This document shows positions 1 to 11,298 of a stretch of 64,000 nucleotides of DNA, in pieces. The notes beneath the pieces are model-generated. The model made no database searches. It was not told where the DNA came from and saw only the letters and a list, made by a program, of their open reading frames with translations. How positions within the stretch are numbered: the stretch's first letter is position 1; the number at the start of each line of letters is the position of its first letter. The position numbers were made by a program, and so were the translations under genes. Where the stretch lies: NCBI GenBank assembly GCA_037039685.1, contig JAWNGF010000002.1:2914001-2978000 (forward strand). Reading direction: 5' to 3'. Origin of the DNA: Ceratobasidium sp. AG-K (lineage: Eukaryota; Basidiomycota; Agaricomycetes; Cantharellales; Ceratobasidiaceae).

Positions 1-2400
1 GTGTTTGCTTCAGGAACCATTGTTTCTTCTGATGAGATGTTCCACAGTGGTTCCCTGCCATAGACTATTGCAAAAGGGGAACTACCCATTATACGGTGCT
101 TCTGCAGATTATAACTGAATTCTGCAATTGGTAACAAGTCCGCACAATCATCTTGCTGGTAGTTGACAAAGGATTGTAGCCAGCCTTCCATCCATTGGTT
201 GATTCTCTCTGTCACCCCATCTGTCTGGGGGTGGTAGGCAGTGCTGAAATTTGGGCTAGTTCCAATTCTCTTGTAAATGGCCTTCATAAGTTTAGAATTG
301 AAGGTAGTCCCTTGGTCTGAGATTGTGCTCTTTGGAAAGCCGTGTAGTTTCCAGACATTTGTGACAAAAAGATTTGCCAGCTCGCTTGCTGTGTGAGATT
401 CCTTGCAGGGTATGAAATGTGCCATTCTTGAGAACCGGTCCACCACTACCATGATGCTGTCTGACCCTCTGGACTTTGGCAATTTTACTACAAAGTCGAA
501 GGCTATGTCTTCCCAGGGACCCTTTGGAATTTCTAGAGGTTTGATTGGAACTGTTGATTTTGATCCCTTTGTTTGTTGGCAGGTCTCGCAGGATTCTACA
601 TATTGGTTTACACTTTGCTTCATCCCTGGCCAGAAGTATCTTCTTGATATAAGTTCCAACGTCCTGGCTTGTCCTTGATGTCCTGCAATCCTTGAGTCAT
701 GGTGTAGTCGCATGATGGACAGTCTGGCTTCCTTGCCTTCCGGGACGTAAATCTTCCCTTTGTACCATATTAGTCCTTCCTTGAAGTCGTAATCCTTTGC
801 GCTATGTTGCAGGGTTCTTGGTAACATTTCCCTTGATTTGCAGATTTCCTTGATTTTTACCAGTCCTTCATCAGTTTCCTGTGCCTCCCTGATAGTTGCC
901 ATAATGTCTGTGTCCATCTGCCCCATAAATCCCTTGAATTTTTCAGCGGATATCATGATTTGTTCTGGTGTGGGAATATCCTCATGGTCAGATTGTCTTG
1001 ACAACAGGTCCGGTTTAGACAAAAGAATTCCAGGACGGTATATGATATCAAAGTTGTAGGAAGCCAATAGTTGATGCCATCTTGTGTGTCGGCGGTTGAA
1101 CGTTCTTGCTTCCTTCCAGAACTGTAGGTTCCTGTGATTGGTGTAGATAGTGATTGGATCCTTTGTTCCCTCAAGGTATAACCTCCAATGTGTCAATGAT
1201 TCTATGATCGCCATAAGTTCTTTGTTGTGGACGTCGTAGTTGAGCTGGGCCTCATTGAAGGATTTTGACAGGAACACTATCGGGTGTAGGTAGCCATCGT
1301 CTTCCCTTTGAGACAGAATTGCCCCCATTGCTACTCCGCTCGCATCTGTTTCCAGGAAAAAGGGTTTCTCAGGGTCAGGATGGCGTAGTGTGGGCTCCTT
1401 GCTAATTTCTGTTTTCAGGGCATTGAAGGCCTCCTGTTGATCCTTTTCCCATTTCCATTTGTTATCCTTTCTTGTCAGGGTTGTCAAAGGTTTTGCTAAA
1501 CGGCTAAAATTAGGTACAAATCTGTGGCAGAAGTTTGCAAATCCTAGGAATGCCTGAACTTGCTTGACTGTTTTTGGGTTCCTTCCATTTCTTTATTGCC
1601 TTGACCTTCTCTTCCTCCATAGATATTCCAGAATCACTGATTCCAAGTCTGGTATATGTAAGTTTGGTGACAAAGAATTCGCATTTCGGGAGCTTTGCAA
1701 ATAGGTTTTCATCCAGTAAGATCTTCAGCACCTTCCTGACATCTATAGTATGTTGGCTTCTGTTCTTAGAGAAAACTAGGATGTCGTCAATGTATACAAT
1801 GACACATACGTCGATAAGTCGTGGAAGATGTGGTTCATGTATCTTTGAAATATGGCAGGTGCGTTTTTTAGTCCAAAGGGCATGACAATGTATTCGAAAA
1901 GGCCTTCCTTGGTTCTGAAAGCTGTTTTCCATTCGTCTCCTTCCCTGATTCTGATATTGTTGAAACCCATGCGTAGATCGATCTTGGAGAAAATTTTTGA
2001 GTCCTTGATTTTATCCAGAAGATCTTCCATTAAGGGCATAGGAAACCTGTCATCCTTTGTAATAGTGTTCACTCCTCTGAGGTCTTGAACAAGTTGTAAT
2101 TGTCGCACTGCTTCTGGATTCCTAGGATCAATAGGTTTTCTGACAAAGAAACAAGGTGATGCAATGGGGGATTTGCTGGGTCAAATTTTCCCGGCGGCAA
2201 TTTCCTCATCCAAGTATTCCCTTAGTGCAATTGATTTGGCTGGTGAGAGTGGGATAGGTCTGGCTGGTTTTGGAAGTTCAGCCCCCTCCTTGAAGTCGAT
2301 GGCGCTGTTGTATGGGCAATGATCCGGAATTCTCTTGAACTTTTCTTTGCTAAATACGTCGGCAAATTCTTTGAATTCTTCTGGTAGGTCGTCTATTGAG
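1..2400 (-). pseudogene. Element Y pol, 3' portion (RT to integrase), broken and cut by window edge
   Basis: This is the downstream part of the Ty3/gypsy pol of element Y, separated from its first part (39398-39830) by the insertion of element Z. On the minus strand it encodes, in order, the reverse transcriptase with its YIDD box (near 1775-1800), RNase H and integrase; the integrase core runs off the left edge. It is not translatable: a TGA at 2183-2181 replaces the Arg of the GKIRPSKS motif seen in intact copies, one base is missing near 1817 just before the [11 protein letters not shown] stretch, and an extra G lies near 1575. The 3' end, ORF3 and 3' LTR of Y lie outside the window. Confidence 0.9.
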
Positions 2401-2869
2401 TGTTGTGAGCCAGCTCACTCCATTGGACTTGTCTTGTGCCTCTCCCGCCTGTCCTTGTTGTCTGCCGACCTGTTTGTACGTTGTTTTGTCTTTTGCTATG
2501 CCGCATTGCCACCTTCTTGTGGTTTTTCTGTTACATTGTGTAACACAGCTGTGCTTTGTACAAGTCATGTCTGTTCATACAGCATGACTCACATGGACTC
2601 TCCTGACTGGCTGTTTTGTGTGACTCATGTGGCTGCGCCTTGTATGACTTGGCCACTTTGCTTATATATATAGAGGACCAACAAGCCTGGCAACCCCAGC
2701 TTGTTTTGTCTTGTCTAGACATCCCTTTGAGTGACACTTAGAACCACCCCTACCCTCAAGAGCCTACAGACACTTAAGTGTGTTGCAGTTCAAGAGGTTC
2801 CTTAGGTCTCAGTGCCGTCCACTCTCCATTGTGGCTCGTCTCATAGCCACCAAGAAGAAGCTTACAACA
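2401..2869 (+). repeat. 5' LTR of element Z
   Basis: A 469-bp LTR that starts TGTTGTGAGC and ends TTACAACA. A TATATATA box lies at about 2663-2671, followed 35 nt later by AGCTTGTTTTGT (2698-2709). That 12-mer is the exact complement of ACAAAACAAGCT (2872-2883) just after the LTR. The LTR also holds TGACTC(A) repeats and the inverted repeat around ACACTTAAGTGT. Confidence 0.95.
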
Positions 2870-2891
2870 TTACAAAACAAGCTTAACAACC

Positions 2892-3332
2892 ATGTCCATT
2901 CAGGAGGATATGGGGTCACGCCTCACAACACCATTATCAACAAGGAGAGGACCAAGTAGGGTGTCAAGACCTACAAGTTCCCTTAACGAACATGATATTG
3001 CACAAGCTTGGGCCGGAGGACCAGCAAGGTCCCGCCCACAAAGCCAAGCTTCTATGCCTGGAACATTCAACACAGAGAATGTTTCAGCCGTTGAGGAAGA
3101 ACCTACCATAGTTGCTAGGGAACCAGGAGATATTACCAACAACCCCACACCGGTCACAATTTGGATCCCAATCTCAAATGCAAGCCCAGGCCCATCACGT
3201 CCACTATGGCCTATGGGAGCCAGAAGACAGTTTTTCTCCCCCCAACCTGAAGCTCATGGGGGCGTATCCCTTGTTCCTATCAGGCTGCCACCCACACCGC
3301 ACATTCCCCTTACTGCTCAAGTACCACAGATC
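2892..3332 (+). pseudogene. Element Z gag, N-terminal piece
   Basis: It starts at an ATG 22 nt after the LTR with MSIQED, the gag N-terminus shared by all related copies, and encodes the first 147 residues, a Pro/Ser/Arg-rich segment. It is interrupted by element A at AGATC. An apparent ORF continuing to 3437 simply reads into A's LTR. The gag resumes at 10973. Confidence 0.9.
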
Positions 3333-3787
3333 TGTCGTAAGCTTCTTCTTGGTGGCTATGAGACGAGCCGCGATGGAGAGTGGACGGCACTAGACCTAAG
3401 TGACCTCTTGAACCGCAACACACTTAAGTGTCTGTAGGCTCTTGAGGGTAGGGGTGGTTCAAAGTGTCACTCAAAGGGGATGTTTGACGAGACAAAACAA
3501 GCTGGGGTTACCAGGCTTGTTGGTCCTCTATATATATTCAAAAGGTGGCCGAGTCATACAAAGCACAGCCACATGAGTCATAGCAGTCTACCAACCAGGA
3601 GTGTCCATGTGAGTCATGCTGTATGAACAGACATGACTCGTACAACGCACAGCCGTGTTACACAATGTAACAGAATAACCACAAGAAGGTGGCAACGCGG
3701 CAATCAGAAACAGAAACACAATCACAAAGAGGGAGATAGGCGGGCAAGACACTAGGCGAGTCCGATGGAGTGAGCTAGCTCACGACA
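3333..3787 (-). repeat. 3' LTR of element A
   Basis: A 455-bp LTR in minus orientation, reading TGTCGTAAGC on the plus strand at its left end and GCTCACGACA at its right end. The adjoining polypurine tract (plus-strand 3788-3805, read as AGGGGGGAGTAAT on the minus strand) marks it as the 3' copy. Confidence 0.96.
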
Positions 3788-3828
3788 TTACTCCCCCCTA
3801 CGAGTCCATTTGGGGGACCCAAATGGGC

Positions 3829-4593
3829 TCACTGTACTGTGCAGTCCTTCCCCTTCCTCAGCATATGCTCCTCAAGTCCTTCATCTTCTTCCAAGGTCAG
3901 GTCGATGGGATTGAAAACGGTGTTACCCGGTTCGTCCGAGAACTTTTCCCACTCTTCCCAAGTCTCCTCCTTCGTCCAGTCCGCCTTGGACCAGTCCAAA
4001 ACCCTCTTCTGGGCCTCCACAAACTCCTCATCCCATTGTCGCACATCAGGCTCGGTTTCCTTCCATGCCGACACGTCGGTTTCCTCCTTCCTCCACCAGT
4101 AAGGCTCCCATTCGATCTTCTCCTTCTGGTATCTGCCCCTCTCCATCCTCCAGTCGCTCAGGTCCTTCTCGTAGTTGGCATCCCAAGCGTCGTTCCACCT
4201 TGGTCGGAGGGTTGGTGGTCTTCCGTCGTAACCCGGTACCCATTCGCTTGAGTACGCCCCTTCTTGGCCCCATTCAACGACTCCGAGCATATGGGTGGAA
4301 AGGAGGACGACCTCCGAGACCTGGAACGCAGCGCATCCTCGACACACAAAGATGTCCTTTCGCAGGAGTTGCATGCGTGTCGGCCATTTCTTGCCGACCC
4401 ACTGGAATTCTCCCAAGTCCGAGTGCAGGACGTCGTCCGAGGCCCTGAAATGCATTCTGTTGGAGCTTTGCTGTGACCTCTTGAAGACGTAGAGGGCAGC
4501 TCCAGCGTTGAGGATTCTTGCCGTAGCAAACGCGGGTCCGTTAAGGACGCGAACGAGGTTGTTGGTGATGGTGGAGCGGGTGACTGCAGGCAT
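3829..4593 (-). CDS. ORF3 of element A (254 aa, overlaps pol; C-terminal SIM-like motif)
   Basis: Starts at the ATG with A at -3 (codons MPAVTR), the start shared by all related copies; the frame is open 60 nt further upstream but that part is not conserved. It overlaps the last ~145 codons of pol in the -1 phase. Visible features are a CxxC (residues 84-87) in a hydrophobic stretch, a Trp- and Glu-rich C-terminal third with repeated D/E-W spacing, and a terminal NPIDLTLEED motif (about 228-237), which fits the hydrophobic-plus-acidic SUMO-interacting motif. I do not recognise the fold and assign no function. Conservation in all six readable copies, with mostly conservative changes in divergent D, argues that this frame is the selected one. 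Confidence 0.85.
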   Translation of the reverse strand: MPAVTRSTITNNLVRVLNGPAFATARILNAGAALYVFKRSQQSSNRMHFRASDDVLHSDLGEFQWVGKKWPTRMQLLRKDIFVCRGCAAFQVSEVVLLSTHMLGVVEWGQEGAYSSEWVPGYDGRPPTLRPRWNDAWDANYEKDLSDWRMERGRYQKEKIEWEPYWWRKEETDVSAWKETEPDVRQWDEEFVEAQKRVLDWSKADWTKEETWEEWEKFSDEPGNTVFNPIDLTLEEDEGLEEHMLRKGKDCTVQ

Positions 4594-7500
4594 TGTTGCG
4601 GGCAAAAGAGGTTTAGAGCGTAGAGTTGGGAGTGAGATTTGGAGTAGTAGCAAGTTTTGCAGATGTCACTACCAACTGCGCCCCCCTTGCCTTTTATCTT
4701 TCCTGGAGCATAGTTAGACGGTGTTGGTGCCTCAGGGTGTCGGCATAGAAAGTCCTTGATGATCTTGGTCAGGTGGCCAAAGTCTTCAGCCCTTTGTTCT
4801 GTGTCTTCTTCGCTCCCGTAACCCTTCCATCTGACCCTGTAGAAGAGTCCGTCCTTCGTTTGTTTCCAGTCCAGGATTCTTTCTACTTCATATTCTTCTT
4901 CCCCCTCTTCCGTTATGATCGGCGGCGGGCGGGCTTGGTTCCGTCTGAATTCTGTGTCTTCCTTGTAGGGGCTGAGTAAGTCGATGTGGAAAACAGGGTG
5001 TACCCTCATTGTCGTTGGCAAAATCAGCTCATAAGCGTGTGATCCTATTTTTCGCTTCACAACGAAAGGCCCGTATTTCTTGTTATCCAGCTTCTTTGAG
5101 GGTCTTTTTGTTTGGATGTTCTTTCCTAGTAGCCATACTAGGTCTCCTTCCTGGTACTCATTTCTTGGATCCTCTTCCGGGAGTCTTTGGCTTTCCATTG
5201 ATGCAATTGCTTCATTGTGGATGTTCCGCCATTTTTCCGTAATATTGTTTGCTTCAGGAACCGCTGATTCTTCTGTTGAAATGTTCCACAGAGGTTCTCT
5301 TCCGTAGACTATTCCAAAAGGGGAACTACCCGTTACGCGGTGCTTCTGTAGATTGTAGCTGAACTCCGCGATTGGTAGTAAGTCTGCCCAGTCGTCCTGC
5401 CGGTAGTTTACAAAGGATCGTAGCCAGCCTTCCATCCATTGGTTGATCCTTTCCGTCACCCCATCTGTTTGGGGGTGGTAAGCAGTACTGAAACCTGGGC
5501 TAGTTCCAATTTTCTCGTAAATGGCTTTCATAAGTTTGGAATTGAAAGTGGTCCCTCGGTCTGAGATCGTGCTCTTTGGAAAACCGTGCAGCTTCCAAAC
5601 GTTTGTGATGAAAAGATTTGCAAGGTCGCTCGCCGTGTGAGACTCCTTGCAGGGTATGAAATGCGCCATTCTTGAGAATCGGTCCACCACCACTAGGATG
5701 CTATCTGATCCTTTCGATTTTGGTAATTTCACTACGAAGTCAAAGGCTATGTCTTCCCATGGTCCTTTTGGAATCTTTAGGGGCTTGGCCGGAACTATCG
5801 ATTTCGATCCCCTTGTCCGTTGGCAAGTCTCACAGGATTCCACGTATCTGTTTACGCTTTGCTTCATTCCTGGCCAGAAGTATCTTCTCGATATTAGTTC
5901 CAAAGTTCTAGCTTGTCCTTGATGACCCGCGATTTTTGTGTCGTGGTGTACTCGCATGATGGCCAGTCTGGATTCCTTATCTTCTGGCACGTAAATCCTT
6001 CCCTTGAACCATAAAAGTCCCTCCCTGAAATCGTAATCCTTTGCGCTGTGTTGCAGGGTCTTTGGTAGTGTTTCCCTTGATTTGCAGATTCCTTTGATTT
6101 GTGCCAATCCTTCGTCTGTTTCCTGTGCTTCCTTGATAGTTTCTATGATGTCTGTGTCTACTTGTCCCATGAATCCCTTGAACCTTTCGACGGATATCAT
6201 AACTTGTTCAGGCGTGGGGATATCTTCGTGGTCTGACCGTCTTGATAACAGGTCCGGTTTTGATGACAAAATTCCAGGGCGATATATGATATCAAAGTTA
6301 TAGGAAGCAAGTAATTGGTGCCATCTTGCGTGTCGACGGTTGAATGTTCTTGCTTCCTTCCAGAACTGTAGGTTCCTATGGTCGGTGTAGATAGTGATAG
6401 GGTCCCTTGTTCCTTCGAGGTATAGCCTCCAGTGTGTCAAAGATTCTATGATAGCCATAAGTTCCTTATCGTGGACGTTGTAGTTGAGCTGGGCCTCATT
6501 GAAGGATTTTGACAGGAACGCTATAGGGTGTAGGTAGCCATCGTTTTGTCTCTGAGACAGAATTGCCCCCATTGCTACTCCGCTTGCATCCGTTTCCAGG
6601 AAAAAGGGTTTCTCAGGGTCAGGGTGGCGTAGTGTGGGCTCCTTGCTAATTTCTGTTTTCAGGGCGTCGAAGGCTTCCTGTTGATCCTTTTCCCATTTCC
6701 ATTTGTTATCCTTTCTTGTCAGGGTTGTCAAGGGTTTTGCTAAACGGCTGAAGTTTGGTACAAATCTTCGGTAGAAGTTTGCAAATCCTAGGAACGCCTG
6801 CACCTGTTTAACCGTTTTTGGCTCCTTCCATTCCTTTATCGCCTTGACCTTCTCTTCCTCCATTGAGATGCCCGAATCACTGATTCCAAGTCCGGTATAT
6901 GTAAGTTTGGTGACAAAGAATTCGCATTTCGGGAGCTTTGCGAATAGGTTTTCATCCAGTAAGATCTTCAGTACCTTCCTGACATCTATAGTATGCTGGC
7001 TTCTGTTCTTAGAGAAGACTAGGATGTCGTCAATGTATACTATGACGCATACGTCGATAAGGTCGTGGAAGATGTGGTTCATGTATCTTTGGAATCTGGC
7101 CGGTGCGTTTTTTAGTCCAAAGGGCATGACAATGTATTCGAAAAGGCCTTCCTTGGTTCTGAAAGCCGTTTTCCATTCGTCTCCTTCCCTGATTCTGATA
7201 TTGTTGAAACCCATGCGCAGGTCGATCTTGGAGAAAATTTTCGCGTCCTTGATTTTATCCAGGAGGTCTTCCATTAAGGGCATTGGGAATCTGTCATCCT
7301 TTGTAATGGCGTTCACTCCTCTGAGGTCTTGAACAAGTCGTAGTTGGCGTACTGCTCCTGGATTCTTTGGATCGATTGGTTTCTTGACAAAGAAACAAGG
7401 TGATGCAATGGGTGATTTGCTTGGTCGGATCTTTCCTGCTGCAATTTCTTCATCCAGGTACTCCCTTAGTGCAATCGACTCGACTGGGGAGAGTGGGATT

Positions 7501-8072
7501 GGTCTGGCCGGTTTCGGAAGTTCAGCTCCTTCCCTGAAGTCAATGGCGCAGTCGTATGGACGATGATCGGGAATTCTCTTGAATTTTTCTTCACTGAAAA
7601 CGTCGGCGAATTCCTTGAATTCTTCAGGCAGGTCGTCTATTGAGGCCGTTCTTGCCTGGATGGGTTCTGGTCGCCATGATATGTGTCTTGTTTTCCAATC
7701 GATGACAGGGTTTGCTTCTTCCAACCATTCTAGTCCTAGGATGAGCTTAGTTTCTCCAGTAGGCATAGCGAAGAAGACTTGTTTGAAGGTTTCTCCTTCC
7801 ACTTCTAGTTCTAGCTTGGCTTTAAAACGTATTTGGTGCAAGAGTTCCTTCCCTTGGATACCGATTACTCTTCTTGGGGTGGAAAGTTCAATGAGTGGAA
7901 TATTGTTGGAGCGAGCCCAAGCGATGTCTAAGAAGTTTTTTGATGCTCCAGAGTCGATGAGGGTTGGGATAGGTTCTGTGATTCCGGCAACGTTTGCGTA
8001 AACAATGGTTGATTCATTTGTTGCTCTAAAGTACATTGTTTCCGTTGCCGGGTTTTTGGTCTCTCCACACAC
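4158..8072 (-). CDS. Pol polyprotein of element A (protease-RT-RNase H-integrase-chromodomain)
   Basis: A 1304-codon open frame that begins at a GTG two bases past the gag stop. It lacks its own ATG there, so it is probably made by -1 frameshifting from gag at TTTTCCC (8093-8099, plus-strand reading). Order: aspartic protease (DSGAS, D40), reverse transcriptase (YIDD about 346-349), RNase H (TDAS about 494, KELMA, TDHRNL), integrase HHCC zinc finger (about 709-755), core D778, D838 and E874 (D-35-E spacing), a GPF segment, and a chromodomain at about 1058-1113 with the Tyr and WKGY aromatic residues. The final ~145 codons overlap ORF3, are Ser/Thr/Pro/Arg-rich and poorly conserved, and may be a by-product of the ORF3 frame. 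No stop or frameshift was found. Confidence 0.95.
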   Translation of the reverse strand: MCGETKNPATETMYFRATNESTIVYANVAGITEPIPTLIDSGASKNFLDIAWARSNNIPLIELSTPRRVIGIQGKELLHQIRFKAKLELEVEGETFKQVFFAMPTGETKLILGLEWLEEANPVIDWKTRHISWRPEPIQARTASIDDLPEEFKEFADVFSEEKFKRIPDHRPYDCAIDFREGAELPKPARPIPLSPVESIALREYLDEEIAAGKIRPSKSPIASPCFFVKKPIDPKNPGAVRQLRLVQDLRGVNAITKDDRFPMPLMEDLLDKIKDAKIFSKIDLRMGFNNIRIREGDEWKTAFRTKEGLFEYIVMPFGLKNAPARFQRYMNHIFHDLIDVCVIVYIDDILVFSKNRSQHTIDVRKVLKILLDENLFAKLPKCEFFVTKLTYTGLGISDSGISMEEEKVKAIKEWKEPKTVKQVQAFLGFANFYRRFVPNFSRLAKPLTTLTRKDNKWKWEKDQQEAFDALKTEISKEPTLRHPDPEKPFFLETDASGVAMGAILSQRQNDGYLHPIAFLSKSFNEAQLNYNVHDKELMAIIESLTHWRLYLEGTRDPITIYTDHRNLQFWKEARTFNRRHARWHQLLASYNFDIIYRPGILSSKPDLLSRRSDHEDIPTPEQVMISVERFKGFMGQVDTDIIETIKEAQETDEGLAQIKGICKSRETLPKTLQHSAKDYDFREGLLWFKGRIYVPEDKESRLAIMRVHHDTKIAGHQGQARTLELISRRYFWPGMKQSVNRYVESCETCQRTRGSKSIVPAKPLKIPKGPWEDIAFDFVVKLPKSKGSDSILVVVDRFSRMAHFIPCKESHTASDLANLFITNVWKLHGFPKSTISDRGTTFNSKLMKAIYEKIGTSPGFSTAYHPQTDGVTERINQWMEGWLRSFVNYRQDDWADLLPIAEFSYNLQKHRVTGSSPFGIVYGREPLWNISTEESAVPEANNITEKWRNIHNEAIASMESQRLPEEDPRNEYQEGDLVWLLGKNIQTKRPSKKLDNKKYGPFVVKRKIGSHAYELILPTTMRVHPVFHIDLLSPYKEDTEFRRNQARPPPIITEEGEEEYEVERILDWKQTKDGLFYRVRWKGYGSEEDTEQRAEDFGHLTKIIKDFLCRHPEAPTPSNYAPGKIKGKGGAVGSDICKTCYYSKSHSQLYALNLFCPQQCLQSPAPPSPTTSFASLTDPRLLRQESSTLELPSTSSRGHSKAPTECISGPRTTSCTRTWENSSGSARNGRHACNSCERTSLCVEDALRSRSRRSSSFPPICSESLNGAKKGRTQANGYRVTTEDHQPSDQGGTTLGMPTTRRT

Positions 8073-8074
8073 AG

Positions 8075-10495
8075 TTAGAGGGAGACCCCTTCTTTTCCCG
8101 AGTCTTCTACGATCGTCGCCTCTCTTCCTTTAACGCTAGGTTCTATTGTTATCCAATCCTTGGAAGGGCATTTGAATGAGCGGTGACCTTCTTGTCCGCA
8201 CTTCAGGCAGCGGTTGGACGCTATCCTGGCTTTGTATACCTCGTCGGGTAGTCGCTTCGTAGGAGTTTGTCCGCTCGTGGTTGATTGGGGTACCTTTTTC
8301 CCAGTAGAGGTCTTGATCTGTTGCAACTTCTGATCAATGGAGATTGCGATCGAGATCCACCGGTCCAGAGACAGCTCCCGTTCCGTTCCATCTTCGTTAA
8401 TTAGGGTCAACTCGAATCGGGCTAGCTCGGTCTTTACTTCAGGTTTTAGTCCTTCCTTGAATTGGTTGATCAGTGCCTCCTGTCCCCAATTGACGTCGAC
8501 CAATAAGTATCGGAATTCAGAAGCATAGTTTGCTACCGAATTGTTTTGCTTGCATTTCCGGATATCGATTTCGGCCTTTGCTTTCTTGTTAGGGTCGCTA
8601 AATTGTTCCATGAAGTGGGTCTTGAAGCTTTCCCATGAGGATAGGTTTTCGTTATTCTCTCCCTGGTTCAGTGAACGTAGCAGTACTTGTGCCCAATGAG
8701 TGGCTGCTTTGTTCTCTGATTTGAAGTTGGCAAGAGCTTCGCGGATACGTTCTTCATGAGAGTTGTACTGATCGCCTAGTCGGACAAAATAGCTTTCCAT
8801 TTGAGTGATGAACATTTCTGCGCCTTCTCCTTTCTTCCCATCAAAAGAATCTGGGCGTGTAACCTTAGGTCGTCGTGTTCCTCCGTTGGAGCTAGGATTC
8901 TCGGTGAGACGTTGAAGTCTTTGTTCTAGTTCGTCGATCCTGGTTGATTCCGCCTCTGGGTGTGGTGGGGAGTTAGATCGTTTGGACGTATTCTCGGCAT
9001 GTAGGGATGCTTCATCCATTTCCTCTCGAAGGTTGTTGATAGTTTCTTGTATTGTTGAGATCTTTGTGGCTGTAACGCTTCCTTCTTGTCGTAGGTTTTC
9101 TAGTCCTTGAGTTACAGCTTCGTTCCATTCAAACTGTCCTTGCCTAGTGGTATTGAGATCTTCGCGGACATTGTTTACAAGTCCTTGTGTGTTTGCGACC
9201 TCATTTCGTAGTCTGGTGACATCTTGGCCAACTAGGAAAGTATTATGTTCGCTATTTCTCGAGGCATTAAGAATATCCGTGAGTGTTCCTTGGAGGGTGT
9301 TCATGGAATCGTTGAAGATCTGTTGGTTATTTGCCAAGATCTGCGTGGTTTGTTCTTGTCATGAGCTGACTAAGCTCAGACATTTTATTCTGATTTTATA
9401 TCTTTTTTTCCGAACACTTTCCTTTTTTAGTACAAATGTCCTCTGGCGCTTAACTTGTATCAGGTGATGTATTTGTCTTTCCATTTGATATTGGTGTTGC
9501 TTCCGGAACTTCCAGAATGTCAAGTCATATCTCTTATCTCGCTTATCATCGGTTGTACTCGGCTTTCCCACACTGATAGATGATGACGTGGCACTGATCC
9601 CTCATGTATATAAACCCAGAGGTCAAGCCGGTTAATGACAAGGCTTGACCTCCTCTCCATTAGGACTTGCTCAATCAATCCTCTTACTATCACTACTCCT
9701 TGGGTTCTAAGACTTGTCTAAGTCGAACCCCTTAACTTTCATATACCTAATTGACCCAAGTCGGGACAGTTCTAACCCGTTGAGTCTTCTATCGATAGTT
9801 ATTCTCATTCCATCAATGATCCTTAAGAGTGCATTGTGTCTTCCCAGGTGGAGTTCGTCGAGGTCGTCGAGATTGCTAATCATAGTTCTACCACTGGGGC
9901 TAGAACTTGCGCTGGGGGCTCTAGTTACGCCTTGGCCTTCAGTAGCTGTTGGTTGCTGGGAATATCCTTGCGGAACGTATGGCGGTGCTGGGTTAACCGG
10001 TGTCACCGCCTGAGAACTTATTGGTACTGGGCCAGCGTTGGTGATAGTTCCTGATATTTGTGGAACCTGAACATTATGGGAAATGTGGGGCGTGGGAGGG
10101 GGTCTAATGGGCACAAGGGATACGCCCCCGTGAGACTCAGGCTGGGGGGAAAAGAACTGTCTTCTGGATCCTAAGGGCCATAGTGGGCGTGAGGGTCCTG
10201 GGCTTGCATTCGAAATAGGGATTCGGATTGTGACTGGTGTGGGATCATCGGTAATATCCCCTGGTTCCCTGGTAATGATGGTAGATTCTTCCTGAACGAC
10301 TGAAATGTTCTCGGCGTTAAATGTTCCAGGCATAGAAGCTTGGCTTTGTGGGCGGGACCTTGCTGGGCCTCCAGCCCGTGCCTGTGCGATGTCTTGTTCG
10401 TTGAGGGAACTTGTGGGTCTCGAAGTCCTACTTGGTCCTCTTCTTAATGATAATGGTGTAGCGAGGCGTGACCCTGCGTCCTCCTGAATGGACAT
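8075..10495 (-). pseudogene. Gag of element A, interrupted by a solo LTR
   Basis: The N-terminal part runs from the ATG at 10495 (MSIQED) to 9774, and the C-terminal part from 9351 to the stop at 8077-8075. The solo LTR at 9357-9768 is inserted at about residue 240, between the IDRRLNGLE and QTTQIL motifs, and introduces stops. Outside the insertion the frame is intact: Pro/Ser-rich N-terminus, predicted coiled-coil centre, Ty3-type capsid core, and a CCHC knuckle (CLKCGQEGHRSFKC) near the C-terminus. Confidence 0.93.
9357..9768 (+). repeat. Solo LTR of a second LTR-retrotransposon family
   Basis: A 412-bp TG...CA unit (TGTCATGAGC to TCGGGACA) flanked by a perfect 5-bp duplication GTTCT (9352-9356, 9769-9773) inside A's gag. 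A TATATAAA at 9606-9613 suggests plus orientation. It is unlike the main LTR family and unlike F's LTR apart from the TGTCATGA start. No internal region is present, as expected after LTR-LTR recombination. Confidence 0.9.
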
Positions 10496-10517
10496 GTTTG
10501 TTTAGCTTGTTTTGTAA

Positions 10518-10972
10518 TGTCGTAAGCTTCTTCTTGGTGGCTATGAGACGAGCCGCGATGGAGAGTGGACGGCACTAGACCTAAGTGACCTCTTGAACCG
10601 CAACACACTTAAGTGTCTGTAGGCTCTTGAGGGTAGGGGTGGTTCAAAGTGTCACTCAAAGGGGATGTTTGACGAGACAAAACAAGCTGGGGTTACCAGG
10701 CTTGTTGGTCCTCTATATATATTCAAAAGGTGGCCGAGTCATACAAAGCACAGCCACATGAGTCATAGCAGTCTACCAACCAGGAGTGTCCATGTGAGTC
10801 ATGCTGTATGAACAGACATGACTCGTACAACGCACAGCCGCGTTACACAATGTAACAGAATAACCACAAGAAGGTGGCAACGCGGCAATCAGAAACAGAA
10901 ACACAATCACAAAGAGGGAGATAGGCGGGCAAGACACTAGGCGAGTCCGATGGAGTGAGCTAGCTCACGACA
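10518..10972 (-). repeat. 5' LTR of element A
   Basis: A 455-bp LTR. Its ACAAAACAAGCT at 10677-10688 (plus-strand reading of the transcript-start 12-mer) pairs with the primer-binding site at 10504-10515. It differs from the 3' LTR at one CpG site (gcg versus gtg in the gccg(c/t)gttac context). Confidence 0.96.
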
Positions 10973-11298
10973 AGATCAGTGGAACCATCAACAATGCCGG
11001 CCCAATCCCAATAAGATCTCAGGCCATGACTCCAACTAACCCAGTGCCGCCATACATACCACAGGGGTATCCCGAGCAACCAACAGCAACGGAAGGACAA
11101 GACCCCCCTAGGATTCCCAGCTCAAGTTCTAGCTCCAGCAGAAGAACCGTGATTAGCAACCTTGACAACCTTGACAATCTTCACCTTGGAAGACACAATG
11201 CATTACTAAGGATTATTGATGGAATGAGGATAACAATCGACAGAAGACTCAACAGATTAGAACAATCCACTCAAATGTTGGCTAACAACCAACAAATC
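10973..11298 (+). pseudogene. Element Z gag, middle piece between insertions A and B
   Basis: Continues the Z gag after the duplicated AGATC. It covers the Ser-rich tract and the conserved NLDNLHLGRHNALLRI region and stops at NNQQI, where element B is inserted (TSD AAATC). Rejoining across the two insertions restores the order of motifs seen in intact gag. Confidence 0.9.

Larger units (their letters stand above)
3333..10972 (-). mobile_element. Ty3/gypsy chromovirus element A (youngest-looking copy)
   Basis: A minus-strand element with LTRs at 10518-10972 (5') and 3333-3787 (3'), both 455 bp and differing by eye at a single CpG position. TSD AGATC is at 3328-3332 and 10973-10977. Removing the solo LTR at 9357-9768 and its TSD gives 7223 bp, exactly the net length of B. 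Pol and ORF3 are uninterrupted and the catalytic residues I could check are present; only gag is broken, by the solo LTR. It is inserted into the gag of Z. Confidence 0.97.
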
